Shown piece after piece: positions 1-9,834 of a stretch of 21,721 nt of DNA. Position numbers and translations under genes: made by a program. Under the pieces are notes generated by a model. The model worked only from the letters and a program-made list of their open reading frames with translations, was not told where the DNA came from and did not search any database. This DNA comes from Albugo candida. Taxonomy: Eukaryota > Oomycota > Peronosporomycetes > Albuginales > Albuginaceae. The stretch lies in contig CAJNAR010000110.1 in NCBI GenBank assembly GCA_905220665.1, positions 1 through 21,721 of the forward strand, written 5' to 3'. The stretch's first letter is position 1. Each line of letters begins with the position of its first letter.

Positions 1-1022
1 AAGCCCTCCATTAGATACTGAACCGACAGGCAGAAACCATTCTGGAAACCAAATCAAAGACAGCATATAAGACATACAAAATATATTTATTTCGTAACGA
101 CACTTCATTAAAAAGAAGGCATATACTAATCTTCTTCGATAATATTTCTACTTCCGTTTTGAGCACTATGTGCAGAGTAACAAACCGGTCCTGTGGTACA
201 GACACCAGTGTGGAAGTCGTACATGTTAGAAATCGATTCCCCGGAGCCTGTAGAATTGTAGTTGAATCATGTCGAATCCGAGCTTTATCGAAGACAATTT
301 TCAAGTCATCGCAACGTACACTTTGATCAACTGCGATTTATATTACTACCGGTATCAAATTAAGACCTACGCTACGAAAGCCGATGACTGGAGTTGCTTG
401 AAGTTCATATTATGACGAGAGAGCACTGGAAATGAGTTGACCCTGTATGGAAAGAAGATCATTATGTCTATCGTATTCAATTTATGTTACCTGACACTAA
501 GATAGGCGCTACATGCTGACTTTATACTGTTTGTGAATACCGTACATTTCCATGCATTTATGGAAGAAACTAGACTCAAACTACATCCAATCAAATATGT
601 TTTTTGACGATAATTTTTTATAACTAATCATTTGTGTTGATGCACTGGATGCTGACTCCTCGTCCGAGCTTGAATACGATGCTATGCACAAGTGACTTTT
701 CTGTTTGTCACTTGAACAATTCCGTTTTCCGCGGACGAAAGGCTACGGAGGCGGAGTGTGAGAGAAAATGATTGCAATTTTTAAAAGCGATCAGATGATC
801 TAGTGTCCCGTGCAGATAATGAGTGTGAAATCGTACGAAGCAAAGAGTGCCTCTAAGCCTTGAATTGATACTTGGGCAAATACACTTTAGCTTCGATACG
901 TTTGCGTTACGACGTTCCAAGGTACCACGTACCTGCACACACGCGATGCTCTCCAACAAGAAAAAACGTCGGTGAGTCATGTCTGATAAAGCATCAGAAA
1001 ATTCAGAATGGTATTAGTTGTG
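1..1022. other. No supported gene (left edge)
   Basis: I see no convincing gene here. The longest open frame is on the minus strand at 11-304 (97 codons). It lacks an ATG start, is preceded by an in-frame TAA and shows no motif I recognise, so it could be chance or an exon fragment. Other frames of up to 90 codons at 708-1102 overlap each other on both strands and use non-ATG starts. No tandem repeat or long inverted repeat was noticed. Confidence 0.6.
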
Positions 1023-1565
1023 TCAATATATGTCAAATAGAAGGTAACGTCGTGACAGGATACCTCGGGTCACTGCAGAACGATACCAATTGCTTGAAGT
1101 AATGATGTATTGCAGGTCGTCGAAAAGATAAAAGTATAAAAAGATATGCATTATTAACTGTCGCCAAACCCGAAAAGGAATCGCTTTGAAATAATACATA
1201 AGTAAGCGGTCATCAAATGAAATAAACGATAACCTCTTTTCGATTGGCCAGAAATTCGCTCCAACCAAAAATGCGATCGTTGACACCGCACGTACAAGTT
1301 CTTCATACCGCATCAGGCATCGTCTTCTCATCTTTGACGATCCGACGTGTTTTACAGTCACGTTTTCTATCTGCAAGTATCCTTCGCATTCGGCACAGCG
1401 AGCACGCGTAGATGTACACAACGAAACGAAATGTATGCAGAACGCATCTAGGGTCTCAAACCATCTACACGTTAAAATCCACGCATTGGAACCGGCATCA
1501 GAATGAGATGAAAACAGAGAAAAAATCAACGACGCCCACCCACAGCAATTCGTCTTGGAGCGCAT
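1023..1565 (-). CDS. Hypothetical 180-aa protein, possibly secreted
   Basis: This is an ATG-started frame of 180 codons on the minus strand, with an in-frame TGA immediately upstream of the ATG, so this is the only possible ATG start without splicing. At about 40% GC, a stop-free run this long is expected only rarely in 22 kb of random sequence (my rough estimate is a few percent), which is the main reason to list it. Residues 1-25 resemble a signal peptide: basic start (MRSK), hydrophobic core around residues 9-20, possible cleavage after SDA (22-24). Cysteines fall at 7, 8, 33, 43, 50, 57, 60 and 83, including one CxxC (57-60). The C-terminal third is rich in aromatic and aliphatic residues (for example 138-148). 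I recognise no family. No initiator-like promoter element is visible in the roughly 130 bp upstream. It may still be a chance frame. Confidence 0.3.
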   Translation of the reverse strand: MRSKTNCCGWASLIFSLFSSHSDAGSNAWILTCRWFETLDAFCIHFVSLCTSTRARCAECEGYLQIENVTVKHVGSSKMRRRCLMRYEELVRAVSTIAFLVGANFWPIEKRLSFISFDDRLLMYYFKAIPFRVWRQLIMHIFLYFYLFDDLQYIITSSNWYRSAVTRGILSRRYLLFDIY

Positions 1566-2264
1566 GGGTCACGACAGGTCGTAGAAGTCCATCTGCCCAA
1601 TTCATTGAATTGCCACTTATATGGAAGTAACATTACTGATACACACTTTGCGTGGAAAATCATACGTCCAAGCGATTCAAACGTTCTCATGCAGCTCAAC
1701 CTCCAATTCCTACGAAAGATCAATTACAACAGCAATCTTTCACGCTCTAGACTCATTTGATCGCTGGTGCACTCTGAAGAACGTTTATGTGTCTTTACGA
1801 TTAATCGCCAACCAATACTTCGAAACGTATTCATTTATTATTGCGCAGTCCTAAAGCGATTTTGAGTTATCTATGCGTGGCGTTATTGCACCACATGATC
1901 GTATGTAATAGTAGCAATCGAGCTGAGATGAACACAGCAGATGGGGGAATCTCAAATGCAGAAAGTCAAGTTCATCGTGCATTTTCCTATGGCTATCCAG
2001 TGAGCTTTAGGAGCTCCAACGCTCAAGTTTTTCATAAAAGAGTGATAGCATTACTGACAGCTGGTTAATAGTGTTTGACTTCTACGTGGATTTTGATAAA
2101 ATAAATAGCAAAGCGCCTGCCCTTGTTCCTGCTAAACATTGTGATTATTGTGTGTTAGAGTTCATGGCGCTTTTCAGTCGAACTGACCTGACGCTTTGCA
2201 ATCACATGCAGAGAATCGCATGAAGTCATGTGGCGGGAAAGAAATCAGCATTCTTAGTTTCATC
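1566..2264. other. No supported gene between the 180-aa frame and the minisatellite
   Basis: Only short frames are present. One at 1841-2068 (plus) has a hydrophobic start but no ATG at its beginning and an in-frame TAA upstream near 1801. No repeats or structural RNAs were recognised. Confidence 0.6.
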
Positions 2265-2317
2265 TAGGATTTATAAGGTATTCGATCTTGATGTAGGACA
2301 ATTGACGTAGGATTATC
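2265..2317 (+). repeat. Decayed partial units at the upstream edge of the minisatellite
   Basis: Around 2266-2301 the sequence follows the unit segment AGGATTTACTATGTGGTCGA and its continuation with several substitutions. At 2308-2317 a second fragment (TAGGATTAT) leads into the first full unit with an internal deletion. These look like old, diverged copies left at the array edge, where homogenisation is weakest. They are too short and diverged to be certain. Confidence 0.45.
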
Positions 2318-3830
2318 TCGATCCTAGATTTGGTCCATACGTAATAAATAGAACTGTGATGGACTTATGCGCCAGCATCAAAGAACAGTTTGATATAAGA
2401 TTTACTATGTGGTCGATCCTAGATTTGGTCCATACGTAATAAATAGAACTGTGATGGACTCATGCGCCAGCATCAAAGAACAGTTTGATATAGGATTTAC
2501 TATGTGGTCGATCCTAGATTTGGTCCATACGTAATAAATAGAACTGTGATGGACTCATGCGCCAGCATCAAAGAACAGTTTGATATAAGATTTACTATGT
2601 GGTCGATCCTAGATTTGGTCCATACGTAATAAATAGAACTGTGATGGACTCATGCGCCAGCATCAAAGAACAGTTTGATATAGGATTTACTATGTGGTCG
2701 ATCCTAGATTTGGTCCATACGTAATAAATAGAACTGTGATGGACTCATGCGCCAGCATCAAAGAACAGTTTGATATAGGATTTACGATGTGGTCGATCCT
2801 AGATTTGCTCCATACGTAATAAATAGAACTGTGATGGACTCATGCGCCAGCATCAAAGAACAGTTTGATATAGGATTTACGATGTGGTCGATCCTAGATT
2901 TGCTCGATAGTAATAAATAGAACTGTGATGGACTCATGCGCCAGCATCAAAGAACAGTTTGATATAGGATTTACGATGTGGTCGATCCTAGATTTGCTCG
3001 ATAGGTAATAAATAGAACTGTGATGGACTCATGCGCCAGCATCAAAGAACAGTTTGATATAGGATTTACGATGTGCTCGATTGTAGATTTGGTCCATACG
3101 TAATAAATAGAACTGTGATGGACTCATGCGCCAGCATCCAAGAACAGTACGATATAGGATTTACTATGTGCTCGATTGTAGATTTGGTCCATACGTAATA
3201 AATAGAACTGTGATGGACTCATGCGCCAGCATCCAAGAACAGTACGATATAGGATTTACTATGAGGTCGATTGTAGATTTGGTCCATACGTAATAAATAG
3301 AACTGTGATGGACTCATGCGCCAGCATCCAAGAACAGTACGATATAGGATTTACTATGAGGTCGATTGAAGATTTGGTCCATACGTAATAAATAGAACTG
3401 TGATGGACTCATGCGCCAGCATCCAAGAACAGTACGATATAGGATTTATTATGAGGTCGATTGTAGATTTGGTCCATACGTAATAAATAGAACTGTGATG
3501 GACTCATGCGCCAGCATCCAAGAACAGTACGATATAGGATTTACTATGAGGTCGATTGTAGATTTGGTCCATACGTAATAAATAGAACTGTGATGGACTC
3601 ATGCGCCAGCATCCAAGAACAGTACGATATAGGATTTACTATGAGGTCGATTGTAGATTTGGTCCATACGTAATAAATAGAACTGTGATGGACTCATGCG
3701 CCAGCATCCAAGAACAGTTTGATATAGGATTTACTATGAGGTCGATTGTAGATTTGGTCCATACGTAATAAATAGAACTGTGATGGACTCATGCGCCAGC
3801 ATCCAAGAACAGTTTGATATAGGATTTACT
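2318..3830 (+). repeat. 95-bp minisatellite, 16 tandem units
   Basis: Full units begin with TCGATCCTAG or TCGATTGTAG at 2318, 2413, 2508, 2603, 2698, 2793, 2888, 2982, 3077, 3172, 3267, 3362, 3457, 3552, 3647 and 3742. The period is 95 bp, except for one 94-bp unit (2888-2981) that lost a base near GATAG. Units fall into neighbouring sub-families. Units 1-5 have CCTAG, GGTCC and ATCAAAG. Units 6-8 have TGCTC and ACGATG. Units 9-16 have TTGTAG and ATCCAAG; of these, 9-14 carry GTACGAT, while 15-16 keep the GTTTGAT of the first half. Each unit holds a 26-codon ATG frame ending in TAA, but 95 is not a multiple of three, so the array cannot encode a repeat protein. Most differences between units in that frame change the amino acid, so there is no sign of selection on it. 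The array ends 67 bp before the start codon of the secreted-protein gene. Confidence 0.98.
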
Positions 3831-3852
3831 GCGAAATCAAACTTTTCAAATT

Positions 3853-3868
3853 GCTCATTTTCGAATTC
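3853..3868 (+). promoter_or_regulatory. Initiator/flanking-element-like core promoter (oomycete type)
   Basis: GCTCATTTTCGAATTC matches 14 of 16 positions of the oomycete core promoter consensus GCTCATTYYNCAWTTT as I recall it. It lies 45 bp upstream of the ATG at 3898, within the usual distance for this element. If transcription starts inside it, the leader would be about 40 nt, and the upstream ATG at 3783 inside the last minisatellite unit would not be transcribed. This supports both the chosen start codon and an oomycete origin. It rests on a remembered consensus and one match. Confidence 0.6.
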
Positions 3869-3897
3869 GCTTTGTCTCGATCAGTCGCACCCAAAGG

Positions 3898-4674
3898 ATG
3901 AATATTGTACGAAGTCGCTTCCACCTGTTTGTGCACTTAATGTGCTTCATCCTCAAGTCAGAAGCTGAATCTGAATTGAACCTCAATTTCGAGTGGAAGT
4001 GCACCCCATATACTAATACGTTTGATGATGAACAGCCCGCATGTATTTATTTAGGTATGTCGGCAATGAGTAAAGCACAATGCAGTAAAGTAATCCCGCG
4101 AAAGTCTGATCATTCTAGTGGCCCTGGTAATGACCTGCTCCGTGAGAAATTGTATAACGAAAATATCAAATTAATTCTAAAACCGGGCACGGCCTTAGAA
4201 GTATATCGAAGTCTCCACATATATATCAAAGAAAATGCGATACATCTGGTACCAAAGGACCCTCCAACCGGGTCTTTTATCGACATTGATAACGTGTTTG
4301 ATGAGAACACGGGCTGGAGCTCTGAGGTTCAGTCATTGACGATAAACGGCGAGACGCTCTTAAAGACGCATGTAAACTTTGATATAGGCCATACAGGAAT
4401 AGCTGTACCTGAAGTATGGTTTCGCACAAGTCAGCGGACCAACAATCTCAACCTTGTAATGGAATTACGTCTCGAAGATCATAAGACGAAAACGGTATCC
4501 ATCGTGTCCGGACCTGGAGCGACTCGAACAAACGGAAAGTTCGTGTCAATTGGGAGAGACTTGATGGAGGAAGCTGGGATTGAACTATTTAAGAAGGGCG
4601 GCAAATATATGGTAAGGTATCCCGGCGATCACGTTGATGGCCAGACTTCCCAAACCACCGAATATTCCCTCTAG
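3898..4674 (+). CDS. Secreted orphan protein, 258 aa (candidate effector)
   Basis: This is a single uninterrupted frame of 258 codons, by far the longest in the window, ending in TAG. The start is the first ATG downstream of the initiator-like element at 3853. Residues 1-23 form a convincing signal peptide: a basic start (NIVRSRFH), a hydrophobic core (about 8-19) and a likely cut after SEA at 21-23. The mature part has three cysteines, all near the N terminus (35, 49, 62), and no transmembrane segment. The rest looks like a soluble, beta-rich domain with alternating hydrophobic residues (for example 98-116, 143-161, 184-206), and SGPG occurs twice (74-77 and 204-207). I see no RxLR, CHxC, LFLAK or CxxCx5G effector motif in the expected N-terminal place and do not recognise the family. 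A 61-codon frame from ATG 3783 overlaps the gene start in another frame and is unlikely to be used. Directly upstream lies the 95-bp minisatellite. Gene reality is well supported; the effector role is inference. Confidence 0.85.
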   Translation: MNIVRSRFHLFVHLMCFILKSEAESELNLNFEWKCTPYTNTFDDEQPACIYLGMSAMSKAQCSKVIPRKSDHSSGPGNDLLREKLYNENIKLILKPGTALEVYRSLHIYIKENAIHLVPKDPPTGSFIDIDNVFDENTGWSSEVQSLTINGETLLKTHVNFDIGHTGIAVPEVWFRTSQRTNNLNLVMELRLEDHKTKTVSIVSGPGATRTNGKFVSIGRDLMEEAGIELFKKGGKYMVRYPGDHVDGQTSQTTEYSL

Positions 4675-7357
4675 CGATCAAAGAGTTGGCTTCGCACTGC
4701 TAGAATCGTTGGGGTTGAATGCATGGTAAATATGCCCAATATATGATGATTTCCATCTATTCTTTTCTGTTATCTTCGCAATACAATTGCAGTACACTCC
4801 TTTCGCCATCTTCATACCATGATATGTCCGTTTCCCGAGTCAGACTCTTAATCTCACTTATGCGTAAAAAACTTTCATCAACATAATTCTGCTAGCGTTT
4901 GTCAATGAAGCAAGCCACCGGGAAAACGATTTTCGAGTTGTAAATACCCTTGCTTGTATTTGAATCGCTTAAATGGCAAAGCAATCATCTTCAAGGCAAC
5001 CAGACTATAACTCCTTCTCCTCTCGTGAAATTCTAAATCAGCAATGGTTGCGTGTCCAGTTTCTACTTAGTAATTGGCTTGATCCACTTCACACCCCTTT
5101 CCCAATCCGCACACCGTGAAAGCCTGCATTCATCTATATGCCGATTCTTCTCTCAATGAATTCTTTGAGACCGTCCAGTGGGTGGTGCTGCACATTTTGA
5201 CGGCTCTTCTAACTGGACGCATGATCTCTTGGTTGTACCTTTTAGTAAGTGTTAGGCAATAGCAAAAAAAGAACTCGCCTGTCATCATAATGTGGAAGAA
5301 AAAGGCTCCAACGATGGAATGGATCAGCCTGACAGAGAGCATAACATCATAAAGGATAGGCACCAATTGCTGAGACCCATGAAGCATATGTCTTACCAAG
5401 CTGGTACATATGAAGGTGTTCGGAGAAAGCCACTTCAAGGGTACAAAATTGCGAAATTCTACAACCGTCAACCAGTCATAAGCGCCTCTATTCGATTGAA
5501 GCAAATCACACCATCTGAAATCAGAGTGGCATCTGTCGACGTGAGCTTTCTCGTCCAGCTCATTGTTCCTTCCAAACGATATCTAACTCCCAGGCGAATG
5601 ATAAACTCACTGATACAGAATCATCAATAAATTGCAACCAGCATCCGCTCCACGATATCAATAGATTTCATATGCCATATTCAAGGTCTGGATTCTTCTA
5701 AGGATACATTGTGTGAATCTTCTTCCGCTTGTAATATTCTTCTGGCTCAACGATATGAACGGAAACGCTTATCATAAAGGCGATCTCATCTTCGAGGACC
5801 AAAAGGAACTGCGAATCCTGAGAGTTCTGGATCTGACAAAGTAAGTCCGATGATGGTAGCTAAGCAATCAGCGTGCATAGTGGAAGTTGAAACCTGGAAA
5901 GCTGATGGCATCTTGGAATCGTGTAAACAGACGTGCTCCAAATTGGAAAGCCTTCGTTCGAACACGCTGTAATCGTTCATTGTCGAGGGCTCACTGAGCA
6001 TCATGTCGTTCGCTGCCAGCACCACACCCCATGTTGTGCAAGTCTATCTGGAAATGCAACGTGTAGGCAGCTGCAACTCTGTGTCAAAACCGGTATTTTT
6101 GGATGCGCAATCACTCAGAACATGTCGTCAACAGCCCAATCGAAGATGAATATGTCCTTTTGCAGATCCTTATTGGAAATCCAGCGAGTCTGCTCGTCCA
6201 GACGAAGACGGTGCGCCGGCAAGGTCCTTCAAGTGAGATTGTGCAGCACCTGCTGGCGATGCTTCATGTCTTGTTTACCACAAATGGCTCCAATAGGATT
6301 TGTGTACACTTAAAGTTGGGATTTCGGCGTATGTGAGATGAAGAAACTCCAGTAACGTAACGTCGTTCTCAATTCACTACAGCGCAGTCACCGATCCCAA
6401 CATTTTAGACTCTGCTTCTGCAGACGGAAGTTCAACTAACTGATAAGTGTTGGAATGGATGGAATACCAGTCGTAGTGTTATTGGCAGAAAAAGTAAGAG
6501 TTAGATTCGAGTTTTGCAGCTTGTATCAATCCGTTTGACGTGAGTTGATGCGTCGTGACTGCATTGCGATTTCGAAGCCTATGAAACCTCCGTATCAACG
6601 ATTGGGTAGAAAGTAAGCCCTTTCTTTAGCTCCGAGTGTCGTTGCGTAATAGTATCGGTCAACAAGTGCGAGTTAACGGAAAGGAGAATGAAGCAACATA
6701 CGGTACGTTTCCATACTTGCGAAAAATCCGATGTGTTTTGATCACGGTACTTCACCCAAGTTGTTCTATGATTGGCGGTAATCCGTTGAGACGCAGTATG
6801 AATGAGTTCGCAGAAGATATATCGGTACCATACTGTTAATTATGTAATATCGAAGAGTATAATGCTCATTATAGTAGCTCTATGTGTGATTGAGAAAATA
6901 TAATTTTCTTAGAAGCTGGTCGAGGACTTGTAACGGCCCAAACAGCGCGCTGAAGGCAGCTCGACCACTTTTACCAAATGAGTGACTCCTCGAATTCGAT
7001 TTTGTGGAAATCTTGAAACAAAATGTGCAAGCGATTCAACATCATGCTCTGCGATATTTACTAAGCTACACTCACACGAGTTGTAATTTACCAAACTAGC
7101 CTAGGCATAAGACCTCTGACACATTGTCCGTGATGTCACTTACTATTGAGCATTATCATGTGAAAGTAAAGAAGCTGCAACGAGCGTGAAGCATTTAAAA
7201 CTTGGTAAAGATTAATTGAGGATGCTCTATGTTGTATGAAATGATGGACAGTGTACACCAACAGGTTCATCCTGAGTCAGTCAAGCCACTACGCCCATCC
7301 TATTCATTCTCTATAACCTTTCATACTGCATAAATTCACAAAACTGTCTGACTCAGA
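4675..7357. other. 2.7 kb without a convincing gene
   Basis: Several frames of 100-126 codons occur (5319-5630 plus, starting at an ATG, 103 codons; 5130-5504 minus; 5933-6313 plus). Most lack an ATG start, they overlap on opposite strands, and such lengths are expected by chance at this base composition. None shows a motif I recognise. A decayed gene cannot be ruled out at 5290-6340, where frames are locally longer than elsewhere. No repeats or RNA genes were seen. Confidence 0.5.
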
Positions 7358-7725
7358 ATGGCATGGAACGATCGCTTGAATCAGCTCTTCTTCGCATTCA
7401 TTCGTCTTTTACGTCCAGTAACGTATCTCTATACCAAAAAGGACGCTACAAAGAATCTCCTCACGCACATCGTATTGTTACTGGAGCAGCTGGAGTACCA
7501 TAGCGACATTTTTTTAAAACAAAGTCTTAGAATCAGATGTCGAATAATCAGATTCAGAAACAATTCGCACAAAATGCGCTCCTGATTCGAAATCACGTCC
7601 GCGCAACATCGTTTCCGGCGTGTATGCATAATACGGCTGACCGATCGGCTGTACAAGCCGAGACGATCAACACCATTATCGCATTACTGTCTTGTACAAG
7701 TGCTATCACGTACAATAATAGGTAA
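7358..7725 (+). other. Two overlapping short frames, possible broken gene
   Basis: Frame one starts with ATG at 7358 and runs 75 codons to a TGA ending at 7585. Frame two starts with ATG at 7537 and runs 62 codons to a TAA ending at 7725. Both are on the plus strand, and a T7A4 run at 7509-7519 lies at the place where one frame would have to shift into the other, although a TAG would also have to be crossed. TATTCATTCTCT at 7301-7312 is a weak partial match to the oomycete initiator, about 50 bp upstream. Both peptides read as helical (leucine- and glutamine-rich), but I recognise no family. It may be coincidence. Confidence 0.18.
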
Positions 7726-9256
7726 TTGGATCACGCCAACACGTATTGTAGACGCTATATGTGTACCTTAAAGTATCTTCATTTTGGCTCCAAAGGGGTT
7801 TGATACCGACGCGAGTCGTCGTGGACATTGGAATGATTGCGTTATCGAATTGTTGTCTGATAGGAGCCACAGCTTTATATCTATATCGTTCGTAGGTAAT
7901 GTTGCACGCACCGTTTTGCCTGCATATGGGAATAGGAGATCAAGGTCACACTTAACCTATCACAAAAATGTTTGGTAAGGTGCAGCGGGAGCTTTGCCCT
8001 GCATAGGCTCTTGTCATACTATCTATAGCTAATTCATTTGGGATCATGTTTGCTTGTCTCTAAGTGGACCTTAAAGGTAACTCGGACGCATAGCCATCGA
8101 GAAAGCAAGTCGTATTCAGAAATCATAGCATATCTTTTTAGATCACACTAACAGGCTGGACTAGAGATATAAGAAAAGCCAATGGAGAGTATTATGTTGG
8201 AAAAACATAACTCTGAACCAAATATCCCAAAGTTCATAGTGATGGCGCAATAGTCACGACAAAAAAGCTGTCCGTACGGATCTCGCCAAATCAGAAAGTG
8301 AAGATCATTTGCAGCATAGGTGAAGAGAGGGAAACCTTTCCAGAAAGATTTTTTTTAACGTGTAGGTTCTGAGGTTACCATAAGAAGGTCAAATGGCTCA
8401 AGACCGCAAAAAAAAGATCCTGCAGGTGACCATACTTGTAGCCGGACTATAGCTTTAGAACGACAAGCTCGTGAATGGAATACGATGACTAAAAAGCTCT
8501 GGAAATGCATATTCCGGCAAATACTCTACAGAGTTTAAAATGATTCAACTATCTATATTCCGAGAAATACATCTCGTTTTATTTTCAAATGAGCAAAGTT
8601 TGGCCTTCTAGCTTCCCAATAGTGAAAGGGATGAAAAGTAAAGGGAGTAAAAAGTTGTGAATCTAACGCATTAAAGTACCTCATCCATCAATCGATTTTC
8701 GAGACCTACACGCTGCGTCAATTGAGTGCGAGGAAAAGTCACGATTTCGTATTAAAGTAGAATTGAAAGGTTTTATGTCCCATGAAGGCAAATAAAAAGG
8801 GAGCCTTTACTGATTTATAAGACTTGCTATCGTTCCGTAAAACCATGACCATTAGGGTATAACTACTGAAAAATTGGTTCACCAGACAAGAAAAGAGAGT
8901 GTGGTAGAGAGAATCGCTCTGAATGATTGCGTATTTGCGGTCATTGATTATATAGATATCTCTTTCAAATGAAAATGCGAACGATGGAAAAGCCCTAATG
9001 GATTCTCTACGTTCGCACAAGACATTTTATTCTCATCTTATGCAGTCATCGTCTTGAGTGATGAACTGCAACGAACTCAGAACGCATCCAGCAGTGTGAA
9101 GCCATCGTACGCTAACTCCTACGTGTGAGAGCACTTTGAGACGAATATGACCCATAAAATTGGATAAAGTGCAAAAATAAAGAAATTTCTACTCAAGCGG
9201 ATAGGATCAGTAAAATCTGAAACATCATCTGCCTGATTCACTAAATTGTCCCACTA
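7726..9256. other. 1.5 kb without a convincing gene
   Basis: No frame above 93 codons exists, and the longest (8739-9020 minus) begins with TTG. The only structure noticed is a short imperfect hairpin at 8186-8214: TTATGTT (8192-8198) pairs with AACATAA (8204-8210), extended by AGAG/CTCT with a two-base bulge. It is too short to be meaningful alone. Confidence 0.5.
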
Positions 9257-9834
9257 ATGTTAGTATCATTGCTGATACACTTTGTACTAGGAGACATCAT
9301 GTGCTGGAGCTTTACGATCGCTCTTATAAAAGCGAAGCAACTCCAATATTTTTCGCTTTTGGTCGCATTTAGATCTGTCATGCACACCCATGAATATTTT
9401 GCTACAAATACGACAGATCATCGTATCCATCATCGTCCACTACCGATACCGGGTAAAACCAGATCCAAATCATGTTCATTAGACGCATATGAATGAAATT
9501 TGAATTCTTTTTACAATGCCCATTGTTGAATAGGCACATACAATGTCCTTTTGAAATTGATGGAACATCAGTTACAATATGGCGATCTGGAGAAATGAAT
9601 AACAAAAAATATGTAGGCGATCGAGTTGCACTCGATGAATTTATGCTATCGATGACATCTGAAGAACTACAAACGAAATCAGCACATTTCTTTCAACTCT
9701 ATAGCACGTTTCACGGACACAGATATCTTGCGTTCGATTTTTTCATCAAGGAGATCACCGAATCGCTCTCCTTGTATATTTCCGCTGGGTCTTTAGAATG
9801 GAAAAGCAGTGTCTCCTGGTATTTTATTTTGTAG
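9257..9834 (+). pseudogene. Possible broken secreted-protein gene
   Basis: Two plus-strand frames abut. The first has ATG at 9257, runs 79 codons and opens with MLVSLLIHFVLG, which resembles a signal peptide. The second has ATG at 9493, runs 113 codons in another frame and overlaps the end of the first by four bases. The second contains GTSVTIWRS at its residues 24-32, similar to GTALEVYRS at residues 97-105 of the secreted protein at 3898-4674. Joined end to end, the motif would sit at about residue 103, close to its position in that protein. A second loose likeness is LSLYISAGS (92-100) against VSIVSGPGA. This suggests a frameshifted, shortened relative. The similarity is short, and each frame alone is within chance length, so this remains tentative. 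Confidence 0.22.

Noticed and set aside
1023..1565. ARV1-like zinc-binding membrane protein
   Set aside because: A single CxxC and a loosely similar tail are present, but the second CxxC and the expected order of motifs are missing.
2318..3830. CRISPR array
   Set aside because: The units are contiguous 95-bp tandem repeats with no unique spacers, and the sequence is eukaryotic.
2318..3830. Repeat-protein coding region
   Set aside because: The period of 95 (one unit 94) is not a multiple of three and each unit contains TAATAAATAG stops.
3783..3968. 61-codon ATG frame starting in the last minisatellite unit and overlapping the secreted-protein gene start
   Set aside because: It begins upstream of the initiator-like element, uses unit sequence that is non-coding in the other units, and has no signal peptide or known motif.
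4376..4395. TTTGATATAGG in the secreted-protein gene, also found in the minisatellite unit
   Set aside because: An 11-base match in AT-rich sequence is compatible with chance and the similarity does not extend on either side.
5130..5504. 124-codon minus-strand frame with hydrophobic stretches
   Set aside because: There is no ATG at its start, it lies antisense to an equally open plus frame, and no family is recognised.
5933..6313. 126-codon plus-strand frame
   Set aside because: It begins with GTG, has no recognisable motif and overlaps other frames of similar size; such lengths are expected by chance here.
8636..8672. AAAGGGAGT...GTGAATCTAAC resembling the transposon arm module
   Set aside because: Only short words match and the module order is not preserved.
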